This document shows positions 41,713-50,800 of a stretch of 64,000 bases of DNA, in pieces. The notes under the pieces were generated by a model. The model made no database searches. It saw nothing but the letters and a program-made list of their open reading frames with translations, and was not told where the DNA came from. A program made the position numbers and the translations under genes. This stretch comes from JAJECS01 sp965262745 (GTDB lineage Bacteria; Chloroflexota; UBA11872): the NCBI GenBank assembly GCA_965262745.1, contig OZ253558.1, positions 930,001-994,000 on the forward strand, written 5' to 3'. Every line of letters starts with the position of its first letter. The first letter of the stretch is position 1.

Positions 41713-43452
41713 CTAGGTAGCCGGCGGCGGCTCGATTCCATTGGGAGGTTCGGCGCGGCCGTCGCCGTCGGCGGCGAGATTGGTCGTGCCTTGCTGCGCA
41801 CCACGGGCGCGGCGACGCTCGGCGATTCGCGGGATGTCCCGGGGAGGAGGCGTTGCCTTAGGTCGTTTGAGTTGGCCGAGGTCACTTGGATGCGGACTGT
41901 CAGGGTCGAGCGTCGCACGCATCGACGTCTCGGGCAGCCAGCGCACGAGCACAAGTCCAACGACCATGAGGAGCGCCGTGACCAGGGAAACCACGCCCAG
42001 GGTCTCCGGCTCCGCGATGATGTAGTTCCAGAAGTCGGGCAGAGTCTCCGGGGATCGGCCAAGCGAATCACGCATAGTGCCTCGCGCCGGCCAGGGAAGG
42101 AACGGAGCCAGCACGGCGGCGCCGAGCGCTCCGAAGAACCACAGACCGGCGGTGGCCTCGCCCAAGCCGCGGCGGGGCACGATGTCTTGAACCACCGCGA
42201 TCAGCAGGGCCACCATCCCGCCGAGCCCCAGCCCCGTCATCGCCAACCCGAGCGCGAGTTCAGCCGCCGTCGCCTCGACGGTCAGCCGGGACAGCAGCAC
42301 GGCGCCGACAATGCCAAACAGCAAGAACGCCAGGATCGGCCGCTTGTCGCGGCCGGTGCGTCCGACGATTCGCCCAGCCGCCACCGCGCTTACCGCCATA
42401 GCCACTCCGGCGGCAACCTGCTCCGGATAGCGGAGCGGGTTGGCGTCGTCAGTCGGGCTGCCGCTCACGTCCGGATTGAAGAACCAGGCAAGGTGTTGCG
42501 CATTGGTTAGCGCGACGCTGACAACGAAGCCGAGAAAGATGGCGATGAGGTGGGTGCGGCTCGTCAGCAGGCGCAGGTTGAAGATGGGGTTGGGCGCCCG
42601 CGGCAGCGAGAGCGCCAGCACGACAAGCATGCAGGCTCCGCCGGCGAGATAAATCTGGGACAACTCAAGTATTCCAGTCCACTCGTCATGGCGAGGCCAG
42701 GCAAACTGCAAGGGCACGAAGAACAGAACGCCCGCCCCAACCAAAGCCCCGATTTCCCGAAGTCTGACCGGCGTACGGCTGCCGGACCGTGCCGACGGCA
42801 AGCCGAAGCAACCGGCAAGCACCACCACGCCGCCGACGATGAGATTCACGTATAGCGGCCATGGCCTAACGCCACCGACGCCGGGAAGGACGGCGTCGCC
42901 GGCGGTCTCGATCGCGGGCGCCAGTTGCGAAAGCGCATGCCGGACGGTGGGCTCGCCAAACAGCCCCAGTCCAAAGGCTGCGGCCAACACACCGTGCCAT
43001 TTGGCGCGCTCGGATGGCGGATAGAGATCGCCGATCAGCGCCGGCCCCAGCACGACGACCGCCGCCGTGCCCAGGGATGTCACGAGACCTGCCAGATGAA
43101 ACTGCGCCGGGAAAATCTCGTTGATCGTCCCGCGTCCGATTGAGCCCACCATGAAGAGCAGCAGTCCGACCAGCCAGAGCCGGCGTCTCCCGTAGACGTC
43201 CGAGAGCTTGCCCCACAGGAGCAGGCTCACGAGCACGAGGCCCACCGAGACGGCACCCCACAGCAACTGGACGAAGGGATGGGGACCTCCCCAGATTTTC
43301 TGCAGGAGGATCGGTATGCGAAACGCGCCCTCGGATGGTGCTTGAATCGCGAGTACGGCAATGAACACCCCGCCGACCACCGCCGCAAGCCCCAGGATTC
43401 GCCGCCAGCGGCCCACGGGGACCGGGTAGTCAAGCGTCTCGGAGTTATTCAT
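41713..43452 (-). CDS. MFS transporter, DHA2-like with about 14 transmembrane segments
   Basis: Major facilitator protein of 579 residues, with 12-14 hydrophobic helices and a hydrophilic C-terminal tail of about 70 residues. Motif A, GKLSDVYGRRRLWLVG, lies after the second helix; a GPALIGDLYPPSERAKWHG loop and the long first loop fit the drug/H+ antiporter DHA2 group. Substrate unknown. It follows the hyuAB-ATPase operon after a 129-base gap, and its stop abuts a 3' relic of the same ATPase gene, suggesting that it arrived by insertion or duplication. Confidence 0.82.
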   Translation of the reverse strand: MNNSETLDYPVPVGRWRRILGLAAVVGGVFIAVLAIQAPSEGAFRIPILLQKIWGGPHPFVQLLWGAVSVGLVLVSLLLWGKLSDVYGRRRLWLVGLLLFMVGSIGRGTINEIFPAQFHLAGLVTSLGTAAVVVLGPALIGDLYPPSERAKWHGVLAAAFGLGLFGEPTVRHALSQLAPAIETAGDAVLPGVGGVRPWPLYVNLIVGGVVVLAGCFGLPSARSGSRTPVRLREIGALVGAGVLFFVPLQFAWPRHDEWTGILELSQIYLAGGACMLVVLALSLPRAPNPIFNLRLLTSRTHLIAIFLGFVVSVALTNAQHLAWFFNPDVSGSPTDDANPLRYPEQVAAGVAMAVSAVAAGRIVGRTGRDKRPILAFLLFGIVGAVLLSRLTVEATAAELALGLAMTGLGLGGMVALLIAVVQDIVPRRGLGEATAGLWFFGALGAAVLAPFLPWPARGTMRDSLGRSPETLPDFWNYIIAEPETLGVVSLVTALLMVVGLVLVRWLPETSMRATLDPDSPHPSDLGQLKRPKATPPPRDIPRIAERRRARGAQQGTTNLAADGDGRAEPPNGIEPPPAT

Positions 43453-43581
43453 CGCCTGCGCCGCCCCAATCGCAGTCTCAGCTGACCTTTGAGACGACTG
43501 AATCCGCTGGCCAGAACGACGATGGTCGAGAGCTTGGCCGATCGTGCACGCCGCACGCAGTCGGCTAGCCGTCGGCGCCTC

Positions 43582-44682
43582 CTAGCCCGCCGACGCCCCG
43601 TTCGCGGCCATCGGCAGCGCGCCGCCTTTGTCTTCGATGTCCTTCCAGAAATGGCAGGACACGAAGTGACCGCCGCCCACGTCGGTAAGCTCCGGCTCCT
43701 CCGTCGCGCAGCGATCCTGCGCCCACGGGCACCGGGGATGGAAGCGGCATCCCGACGGCGGGTTCACCGGACTCGGCACGTCGCCCGTGAGGATGATGCG
43801 CTCGCGCTTCGCTTCCAAGTCGGGGTCCGGAACCGGCACGGCGGACAAGAGGCATCTCGTGTAGGGATGCAGCGGGCGCAGATAGAACTGCTCGCTGGGG
43901 GCCATCTCGACGATCTGGCCGAGATACATCACCGCGATCCGGTGGCTGATCTGCCGCACCACCTTGAAGTCGTGGGAGATGAACAGGTAGGCCACGCCAA
44001 GCTGCTGCTGCAAGTCCAGCAGCAAGTTCATGATTTGCGCCTGGATCGACACGTCCAACGCCGATACCGGCTCGTCGCAGACGATGAATGACGGCTGCAC
44101 GGCCAGCGCGCGGGCGAACGCAATGCGCTGCCGCTGACCGCCGGAAAATTCGTGCGGGTAACGGCTGGAGAAGCGCGGGTCGAGCCCCACCAGGCGCAGC
44201 AACTCGCGCACGCGTTCGCGGCGCTCGTCGCGCTTCCCGTGCAGATCGTGCACCTGCAGCGGCTCTTCGATGATCCTGCCGACCGACATCCGGGGATTCA
44301 GCGAGCCGTAGGGGTCCTGGAAGATCATCTGCATCTTGCGGCGCGCTCGTCGCTGATCGTCTCGTGAGAGCTGGACAAGATCGTTGCCTTCAAAGACCAC
44401 TTCGCCGGCCGTCGGCGGCTCGAGCTGCATGATGGTGTTGCCGGTTGTCGTCTTGCCGCAGCCAGACTCCCCAACCAGGCCCAAGGTCTCGCCCGCATTG
44501 ATCTCGAAGCTGACCCCGTCAACCGCCCGCACCAACCCGGACTGTCGGCGGACGATGAAGCCGCGCATCACCGGGAAGTACTTCGTGAGCCCGTTCACGG
44601 TCAGCAGCGTTTCCCCTTTGGCGGGGGCGCCGTTGCCGCTCTGGGCGGTAGTCATGGTCTCGCCGGCCGTTGCGTCACTCAT
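43582..44682 (-). CDS. Peptide/nickel-type ABC transporter ATP-binding protein (OppF/DppF-like)
   Basis: ATPase subunit of a dipeptide/oligopeptide importer, 366 residues. Visible are Walker A GESGCGKTT, the signature FSGGQRQRIAFARAL and Walker B FIVCDEPVSALD. A C-terminal oligopeptide-family extension has CRFHPRCPWAQDRC, a Cys-rich segment that may bind an iron-sulfur cluster in this family. It overlaps the preceding OppD-like gene by four bases (ATGA). No permease or substrate-binding protein genes are in the operon. Its last 110 bases are duplicated beyond the MFS gene. Confidence 0.92.
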   Translation of the reverse strand: MSDATAGETMTTAQSGNGAPAKGETLLTVNGLTKYFPVMRGFIVRRQSGLVRAVDGVSFEINAGETLGLVGESGCGKTTTGNTIMQLEPPTAGEVVFEGNDLVQLSRDDQRRARRKMQMIFQDPYGSLNPRMSVGRIIEEPLQVHDLHGKRDERRERVRELLRLVGLDPRFSSRYPHEFSGGQRQRIAFARALAVQPSFIVCDEPVSALDVSIQAQIMNLLLDLQQQLGVAYLFISHDFKVVRQISHRIAVMYLGQIVEMAPSEQFYLRPLHPYTRCLLSAVPVPDPDLEAKRERIILTGDVPSPVNPPSGCRFHPRCPWAQDRCATEEPELTDVGGGHFVSCHFWKDIEDKGGALPMAANGASAG

Positions 44683-45674
44683 CGCAGCTCACCCGTATCC
44701 ACGTCGACCCAGCAGCGGATCGTTCGACCGTCTCCGATCGTCTCTACCGGAGGCATTTCCTCGATGCACTTGTCCTTCACATGCCGGCAGCGCTCCGCAA
44801 ACGGGCATCCGACCGGAAGGTTGGTCATGTCGGGGGGCGCGCCGGGGATGGCGCTCAGGCGGTCGCCTCGCGCCGCGGCGATGTTGGGCATCGACTCCAG
44901 CAAGCCGATCGTGTACGGGTGCTTGGGCGTATAGAACACGTCGCGGGCCGCTGCGCGCTCGACGATGAAGCCGCCGTACATCACCACGATCTCCTCGCAG
45001 AACCCGGCCACCAGCGCCAGGTCGTGCGTGATCAGGATGGCCGCCATGCCCAGCTCTTTGCGAAGGTCTGAGATGAGCTCGATGACCTGCGCCTGGATCG
45101 TCACGTCCAGCGCGGTTGTGGGCTCGTCGGCGATGAGCAGCTGCGGTTCACACGAGATCGCCATCGCGATCATGGCCCGTTGCTGCATTCCGCCCGAGAG
45201 CTGATGTGGATAGTCGTCAGCGCGTTCGGCAGGCGACGGAATGCCCACCCGATCCAGCAGCTCCACCGTGTGCGCGCGGGCCTCTTGTTTGCTCACGCCC
45301 ATATGCAGGCGCTGCGCCTCATCGATCTGACGGCCAACCGTCAGCACCGGATTGAGCGAGCTCATCGGGTCTTGAAAGATCATTGAGATCTTGCCGCCGC
45401 GGATTTCTCGCATTTCATCGGGGTCGATCTGGAGCAAGTCTTCGCCGTCGAAGATCACCTCGCCGCCGGAGATTTCACCCGCGGGTCGGGGGATCAGCCG
45501 CAGCACCGCCAGCGAGCTCACGCTCTTGCCGCTGCCGGACTCTCCCACGATGCCGAGGGATCCCCCGGGCTTGAGCTCATAGGCAATCCCGTTGACGGCG
45601 CGAACAATGCCCTCGTCGGTCTTGAATTGGACGGCGAGGTCGCGAACCTCAAGCAAGTTGCCGTTCGTGCTCAT
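44679..45674 (-). CDS. Peptide/nickel-type ABC transporter ATP-binding protein (OppD/DppD-like)
   Basis: Partner ATPase of the OppF-like subunit, 331 residues. Walker A GESGSGKSVS, signature LSGGMQQRAMIAMA, Walker B LLIADEPTTALD, then the family tail with CPFAERCRHVKDKC, the matching Cys cluster. It overlaps hyuB upstream and the OppF-like gene downstream by four bases each (ATGA), so its translation is coupled to a catabolic enzyme. This suggests that the transporter imports the substrate of HyuAB. The membrane and binding subunits must be encoded elsewhere. Confidence 0.92.
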   Translation of the reverse strand: MSTNGNLLEVRDLAVQFKTDEGIVRAVNGIAYELKPGGSLGIVGESGSGKSVSSLAVLRLIPRPAGEISGGEVIFDGEDLLQIDPDEMREIRGGKISMIFQDPMSSLNPVLTVGRQIDEAQRLHMGVSKQEARAHTVELLDRVGIPSPAERADDYPHQLSGGMQQRAMIAMAISCEPQLLIADEPTTALDVTIQAQVIELISDLRKELGMAAILITHDLALVAGFCEEIVVMYGGFIVERAAARDVFYTPKHPYTIGLLESMPNIAAARGDRLSAIPGAPPDMTNLPVGCPFAERCRHVKDKCIEEMPPVETIGDGRTIRCWVDVDTGELR

Positions 45675-47719
45675 GTCGTCTGCTCGATCATCTGGTTCGG
45701 ATGCCGCGGCAGCCAGTAGTCGTGATACCGATCGTCACAGTCCACGGAACAGAATCGTATCCCGCCGGCGCTCACCCAGACATCCCGCGGGACGACCTGC
45801 CCGCAAAGCTGGCAATTCGTGACGCTAGTTTGCCACCAATCGCCCTTGAGCTGCTCCCAATGCCCACCGGTCTCAGATCGCGGGACGGCGGCGACGGGCT
45901 CGCGCGACTCATCGGTGATCGTCGGGGGCGCAGAAAGCGGCGCGTCGGCGCGGAGCCGCGCCGTCTCGTCGGCGTCGATGGTCAACGTTCCGTTGAGGCG
46001 CTGCAGCGCCACGCCGTAAATCTCGCGCGCGGCCATCTCCGACACGTAGCCCTCCAAGACATCGCGGCGCACGGCTTCCGTGGCGCGCGCCATCGGATCG
46101 CCATATCCCCCGCCGCCGGGACTCGCGAGCATAACCTGATCGCCCTCTCGCAGCACAATGTTCGCCACGCGTGAGTTGCTGGCCGTGGCGTACGCCTCGC
46201 GGAAGGTCTCGAATGTGTCGTGGCCGGCGCGCTTGACGAGCAACGCCGATCGCTGGCCGTCCTTCCCACCGAACAGGCCCCAGGCGCCCGACACCATGCG
46301 GTCGAAGAGCGCCGACATGGTGATCTCGGGCGCCCGCACTTCCAGGATTCGTTCCGATCCGAGCCCACCCCGTTGCGTCCCCGCGCCGCCGGAGTCCCGC
46401 CGCAGGCGATAGGAGCGTTCGAGAAACGGATAGCGCGTCTCGAAGATCTCGACCGGCGTCGCCGGACAGTTGCCGTTGGGAATCACCTGGTTGCTGTTGC
46501 CATCCGCATGCGCGCGCCCACCCCAGCCGACGCCGTCGAAGTGGTAGTGCACGTAGTAGCGGTCGGTATCCGGGTGCGTGCCGCCGAAGAGGAAGTTGCA
46601 GGACGTGCCGCCGGTGTCCGCCGAGACATGCTCCGGCACGGCCTTTGAGAGCGCGCCGATCACGATGCCCCACACCCGCGGGTGCGTCTCGGTGTTCCCG
46701 CCAACGCAAGGCCCCGGATGGACGACGTTGGTGATCGTGCCCGGCGGGGCGATCACCGTGATCGGCCGATAGGCGCCGTCATTGTGGGGAACATTGTTGT
46801 CCGCAAAATGGAACACCGCGTTGTAGGTGCCTGAGGCCGTCACGCCGTAGGTGCAGTTCAGCACGTGCTGCGCCTGGGGATCGCTGTCGCTGAAGTCGGC
46901 CACCAAGCTCCCGTCTTCCACGACAAGCCGCAGCCGAATCCAGTCGCGCAGCGGCGTGTCGCGGGCATCCTCCATGTAGCCCTCGAAGGTGTATTCGCCG
47001 TCCGGGATGGCACGAATCTCGTCCCGCATCCAACGCTCGGCATAGTCGAGCAGTTCGTCGCTGACCTGCGAGATGCGCTCGACGCCGTAGGCGTCCAGAA
47101 GCTCGTGCGTGCGCTGCTCGGCCACATTGAGCGACGCCATCATGGCGTGCAAGTCGCCCCAGGTGTAACGCGGCGCGCGGTGGTTCGACATCATGATGCG
47201 CCACACGTCTTCGTTGTACTCGCCGCCGCGCATCAGCCACACGGGCGGCAGACGCAGGCCCTCTTGGTAGATCTCGGTGGCGGTGGCCGCGAACCCGCCG
47301 ACAGCCATGCCGCCGATTTCAACCAGGTGGGCGATGTTGGCGACGTAGCCGAAGATCTCGCCGTCGTAGTAGACCGGCTTGATGACCACATGCTCCGGCA
47401 TGTGGACGCCGCCCCGGTAGGGATCGTTGTGGACAATGATGTCGTCCTTGCGGACGTTCTCTTCGCCGATCTCCGCAATGAGCCATTTGACGACAAAGCG
47501 GATCGCCCCCACCTGCGCCGGGCAGAATTCGGTTTGCGCCAGCATCCGCCCATGACGGTCGAACAGCACGCAGGAAAAGTCGCGGCTTTCGCTGAAGATC
47601 GGCGAGTAGGCCGTGCGCATCATCGTGGTGCCCATCTCGCGGCAGATGCCGACCAGACGGTTGTAGACCACGTTGAGCGTGACGAGATCGATGCTCGCTG
47701 GGGCACTGGCCGTGCTCAT
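45671..47719 (-). CDS. hyuB: Hydantoinase B/oxoprolinase family protein with C-terminal Cys4 tail
   Basis: Partner subunit of HyuA in ATP-dependent hydrolysis of hydantoins or 5-oxoproline, or in related carboxylases such as acetone and acetophenone carboxylase. The start at 47719 overlaps the hyuA stop as ATGA, giving 682 residues. Family motifs are FSCVLFDRHGRMLAQ, DIIVHNDPYRGGVHMPEH, and the Gly-rich end RGGLGSERILEV with PGGGGYGDP. Unlike the other hyuB in the window, it has about 80 extra residues with CQLC and CSVDC in C-x2-C-x17-C-x3-C spacing, likely a zinc site. It is followed by the OppD-like gene with a four-base overlap. Confidence 0.92.
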   Translation of the reverse strand: MSTASAPASIDLVTLNVVYNRLVGICREMGTTMMRTAYSPIFSESRDFSCVLFDRHGRMLAQTEFCPAQVGAIRFVVKWLIAEIGEENVRKDDIIVHNDPYRGGVHMPEHVVIKPVYYDGEIFGYVANIAHLVEIGGMAVGGFAATATEIYQEGLRLPPVWLMRGGEYNEDVWRIMMSNHRAPRYTWGDLHAMMASLNVAEQRTHELLDAYGVERISQVSDELLDYAERWMRDEIRAIPDGEYTFEGYMEDARDTPLRDWIRLRLVVEDGSLVADFSDSDPQAQHVLNCTYGVTASGTYNAVFHFADNNVPHNDGAYRPITVIAPPGTITNVVHPGPCVGGNTETHPRVWGIVIGALSKAVPEHVSADTGGTSCNFLFGGTHPDTDRYYVHYHFDGVGWGGRAHADGNSNQVIPNGNCPATPVEIFETRYPFLERSYRLRRDSGGAGTQRGGLGSERILEVRAPEITMSALFDRMVSGAWGLFGGKDGQRSALLVKRAGHDTFETFREAYATASNSRVANIVLREGDQVMLASPGGGGYGDPMARATEAVRRDVLEGYVSEMAAREIYGVALQRLNGTLTIDADETARLRADAPLSAPPTITDESREPVAAVPRSETGGHWEQLKGDWWQTSVTNCQLCGQVVPRDVWVSAGGIRFCSVDCDDRYHDYWLPRHPNQMIEQTT

Positions 47720-49773
47720 GCGCTGCCGCCGGTCCACTCCAGAACAGCGGTGCCGTGCTGGCTGATGGTGAGGTGCTGGCCGGGATGTACCACGGTGGTG
47801 GAGTCTAGCTCTTCGATGATGGCCGGGCCCGCGATGCGGTCGGCCGGCGAGAGGTCGTCACGGGCATAGACCGGGCATTCGACGGCGCCTTCCGCCGAGA
47901 ACCAGGCGCGGCGCGTTCCGGCGGGCGACGCGGGCAAGCCTTCCGGTAGCAGTGGCAGCTCCGGTTTGGCGGTATCCCCGAGCACGGTCACGTTGAACTG
48001 CACCAGCTCGATGATCTCGTCGGGAATCCGGTAACCGTAGGTCGCCTCATAGTGCGTCTCGAACGCCGCCAACAACTGAGGCAGCGATTCAGCCGTGACC
48101 TGACCTCCGGGGATCGGGATTTCCTCTTCATAGTTCTGACCGAGATAGCGCATGTTCACCGACCGCTGGACCTGCGGCGACCCCGCAAAGCCCTCATGTT
48201 GCAGATCGGCGGTCGCCTCCGCCACGAGCTCGTTGAGCCTCGCGTCGATCGCGGGCGCATCCAGACGGTCGGACCGCAAGATATGCGTCCAGGTCTTGTC
48301 AACGCGCATGTCGGCTAGCAAGGCGCCGAAGGCGGAGCAAAGACCCGGGTGCGGCGGAATCAGCGCCCGGCGCGCCCCGATAACCTTCGCGATGGCCGCC
48401 GCGTGCAGCGGGCCGGCGCCGCCAAAGGCCACCAGGCTGAACCGGCGCGGGTCGAGCCCGCGGCGCACGGTGAGCAATCGCATGGCTTCCGCGATGTTTT
48501 CGACGGCGATATCCAGCACGGCCTGCGCCGTCGCTTCCGGACCGAGCCCAAGCTGGTCGCCGAGGCCGGTGAGCGCCCGATGGGCGAGGTCGGCGTCGAG
48601 TCGCACCTCGCCGCCCAGGAAGTTCTCGGGATTGAGCCGGCCGAGCACCACGTTGGCGTCGGTGATCGTGGGCTCGGTGCCGCCCTGCGCATAGCAAACC
48701 GGGCCGGGCACGGCGCCCGCGCTCTGCGGCCCAACTTGCAGCAGTCCGCCGCGATTGACCCAAGCGATCGACCCGCCGCCGGCGCCCATGGTGGTCATCT
48801 CGATGAACGGCGCCGCGACCGGCAGGCCAAATTCGATTTCCCAGGCCGTGGTGTAGCCAATGGCCCCGTCGTCAACCACCCCGACATCCGTGCTCGTTCC
48901 GCCCATGTCGAAGCTGATGATGTTGTCGTCGTCCAGCGACTCGGCGTAATACTTCGCGGCGATGATTCCGCCCGGCAGCCCGGACAACACCGTCTGCGCC
49001 GGACGGTCCGCGGCCGACTCCGCCAGCATCTGGCCGCCGTTGGACTTCATCACCGCCCACGAGCGGGTATTCCCCCGCGCCGCAAGTCCCTGGTCCAGCG
49101 CGTGGATGAACCCCTGCAACAGCGGCCGGATATATGCGTCCGCGATCGTCGTGCTGGCGCGGTCGTACTCGCGCCAAATCGGCGCGACTTCATGCGACAA
49201 GGAAATGGATAGCTCGGGAAACTCGCGTCGCAGGTATTCGCGGATCAGGCGTTCGTGGTCGGGCTTGACGTATGAGAACAGGCAGTTGACCGCCACGGCC
49301 ACCGCGCCGTTCGAATCTTCGTCCAGGCGGGCACGGAGCTTGTCGCCAAGCCGCGCCAGCGCATCCGACGTCAGCGGGTCGACGACATTGCCGGCGTAGT
49401 CAAGGCGCTCCGCCACTCCCAGGCAATCGCGCCGTTCGACCAGGGGCTGCGGCCGCTCCCATTCGAGGTCGTAGTGAAATTTTCGGTCCACTCGCTGGAG
49501 GAACGGAACGTCCTCAAAGCCGCCAGTGGTGACGTACAGCACCCGCGCGCCCTTGCGCTGGAGCAGCGCGTTGACTCCCACCGTCGTGCCCAGCACGAAG
49601 TAGCCGATCTTGTCGGCCGAAATGCCGCTGTGCTCGAGCGCGTCGAAGATCGCGTCGCTGGGAGCGTCAGGCGTTGATGGCCGTTTGATCACCAGAGCTT
49701 CCCCCGACTCCTCGTCAATGGCGACGAGGTCGGTAAACGTTCCGCCCGTGTCTATGCCTATGCGGATGGCCAA
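47716..49773 (-). CDS. hyuA: Hydantoinase A/oxoprolinase family protein
   Basis: ATP-hydrolysing subunit of the HyuAB complex, 685 residues, an ASKHA-fold kinase-like protein that activates the lactam or hydantoin carbonyl. The phosphate-1 loop is IGIDTGGTFTDLV at the N-terminus; the second, FDMGGTSTDVGVV, lies mid-protein, followed by GAGGGSIAWVN and FGGAGPLHAAAIA. All are diagnostic. The substrate is not fixed: hydantoin, N-methylhydantoin, 5-oxoproline and ketone carboxylation are all possible. It lies 12 bases after the 2-hydroxyacid dehydrogenase gene and is coupled to hyuB through ATGA. Confidence 0.94.
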   Translation of the reverse strand: MAIRIGIDTGGTFTDLVAIDEESGEALVIKRPSTPDAPSDAIFDALEHSGISADKIGYFVLGTTVGVNALLQRKGARVLYVTTGGFEDVPFLQRVDRKFHYDLEWERPQPLVERRDCLGVAERLDYAGNVVDPLTSDALARLGDKLRARLDEDSNGAVAVAVNCLFSYVKPDHERLIREYLRREFPELSISLSHEVAPIWREYDRASTTIADAYIRPLLQGFIHALDQGLAARGNTRSWAVMKSNGGQMLAESAADRPAQTVLSGLPGGIIAAKYYAESLDDDNIISFDMGGTSTDVGVVDDGAIGYTTAWEIEFGLPVAAPFIEMTTMGAGGGSIAWVNRGGLLQVGPQSAGAVPGPVCYAQGGTEPTITDANVVLGRLNPENFLGGEVRLDADLAHRALTGLGDQLGLGPEATAQAVLDIAVENIAEAMRLLTVRRGLDPRRFSLVAFGGAGPLHAAAIAKVIGARRALIPPHPGLCSAFGALLADMRVDKTWTHILRSDRLDAPAIDARLNELVAEATADLQHEGFAGSPQVQRSVNMRYLGQNYEEEIPIPGGQVTAESLPQLLAAFETHYEATYGYRIPDEIIELVQFNVTVLGDTAKPELPLLPEGLPASPAGTRRAWFSAEGAVECPVYARDDLSPADRIAGPAIIEELDSTTVVHPGQHLTISQHGTAVLEWTGGSA

Positions 49774-49785
49774 TGCGCGCCTGCC

Positions 49786-50763
49786 TCAGATCACTCGATG
49801 GAGCGGCTCTTCGCCAAGCAGGATACGACGCACCTCGGCCACCGCCGTGAGCTCACAGCGGAGGGCCGCGGATTCCGATTTCCAGGCAATGTGGGGCGTG
49901 ACGATGACGTTCGACTCACGGAGAAGCGGATGATCAAAGTTTGGCGGCTCGGTCTCGAACACGTCCAGACCGGCCCCGCCCAATGCGCCAGAGGCTAACG
50001 CATTCTGCAAGGCGCCGTGGTCGACGATCCCGCCGCGGGACACGTTGATCAACAGCGCGCCCTGTCGCATGCGGGCCAGCTGCGGCGCGCCAAGCATCCC
50101 GGCGGTCTCGGCGGTGAGCGGTACATGCACGGTCAGAGCATCAACCGATTCGAGTAGATCGTCGAGATCGCTCGCCACGCGCATGTCCGCTCCGTCGGGA
50201 GGCGTGAGACGAGCGGCCGCGACAAACGGGTCGTAGACCACCAGCCGCATGCCAAGCCCGGAGGCCAACGCCGCGGTGGCCCGGCCGATGCGCCCGTAAC
50301 CCAGCACGCCAATCGTCGAGTCGCGCAGGCGCCGTGGTTGAAACGTATCGTCGTAGGTGCGCCACATGCGCCGCTCACGCACGTCGCGGTCCGCGGAAGG
50401 GATGCAGCGCGTCAGCGCCATCAGCAGGGCGATGGCGTGCTCGGCGACTTCCCAGGTGAAGGCATCCGGCGTGTGGGCAACGACGACGCCGCGCTCGCGC
50501 GCCGCGTTCAGATCGACCTTCTCGGTACCCACGCCGTAGACCACCACGCCGCGCAGCTTGGGTGCGTGATCAAGCAACTCCGTATCGACCGGCGTCAGCT
50601 CGGTCAGCATCGCGTCGGCCGACGCCACGGCCGCGTAAATCTCGTCACGCGGCGCATCGCCCACGAGAACCTCAAGGTCGGCGATGTCCGCCATCGCCTC
50701 GATCTCACGATCCTTATGGGGAAGCCGCGCATCGGCCACCACGACGCGGAACCGACGGCTCAT
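49786..50763 (-). CDS. D-2-hydroxyacid dehydrogenase, NAD-dependent
   Basis: Reversible reduction of 2-oxoacids to D-2-hydroxyacids with NADH, 325 residues. The Rossmann motif GVLGYGRIGRATA and the catalytic triad Arg (INVSRGG), Glu (DVFETEPP) and His (TPHIAW) are all present. The protein is close to the phosphoglycerate dehydrogenase/CtBP branch, but no ACT domain follows, so serine synthesis is less likely. It stands between a TIM-barrel isomerase-like gene (38 bases upstream) and hyuA (12 bases downstream), in one operon. It may process a 2-oxo or 2-hydroxy product of the pathway; this is inference. Confidence 0.92.
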   Translation of the reverse strand: MSRRFRVVVADARLPHKDREIEAMADIADLEVLVGDAPRDEIYAAVASADAMLTELTPVDTELLDHAPKLRGVVVYGVGTEKVDLNAARERGVVVAHTPDAFTWEVAEHAIALLMALTRCIPSADRDVRERRMWRTYDDTFQPRRLRDSTIGVLGYGRIGRATAALASGLGMRLVVYDPFVAAARLTPPDGADMRVASDLDDLLESVDALTVHVPLTAETAGMLGAPQLARMRQGALLINVSRGGIVDHGALQNALASGALGGAGLDVFETEPPNFDHPLLRESNVIVTPHIAWKSESAALRCELTAVAEVRRILLGEEPLHRVI

Positions 50764-50800
50764 CCGCGAGCGTCACCCGGCCTGACCATTAACTCCCGCC

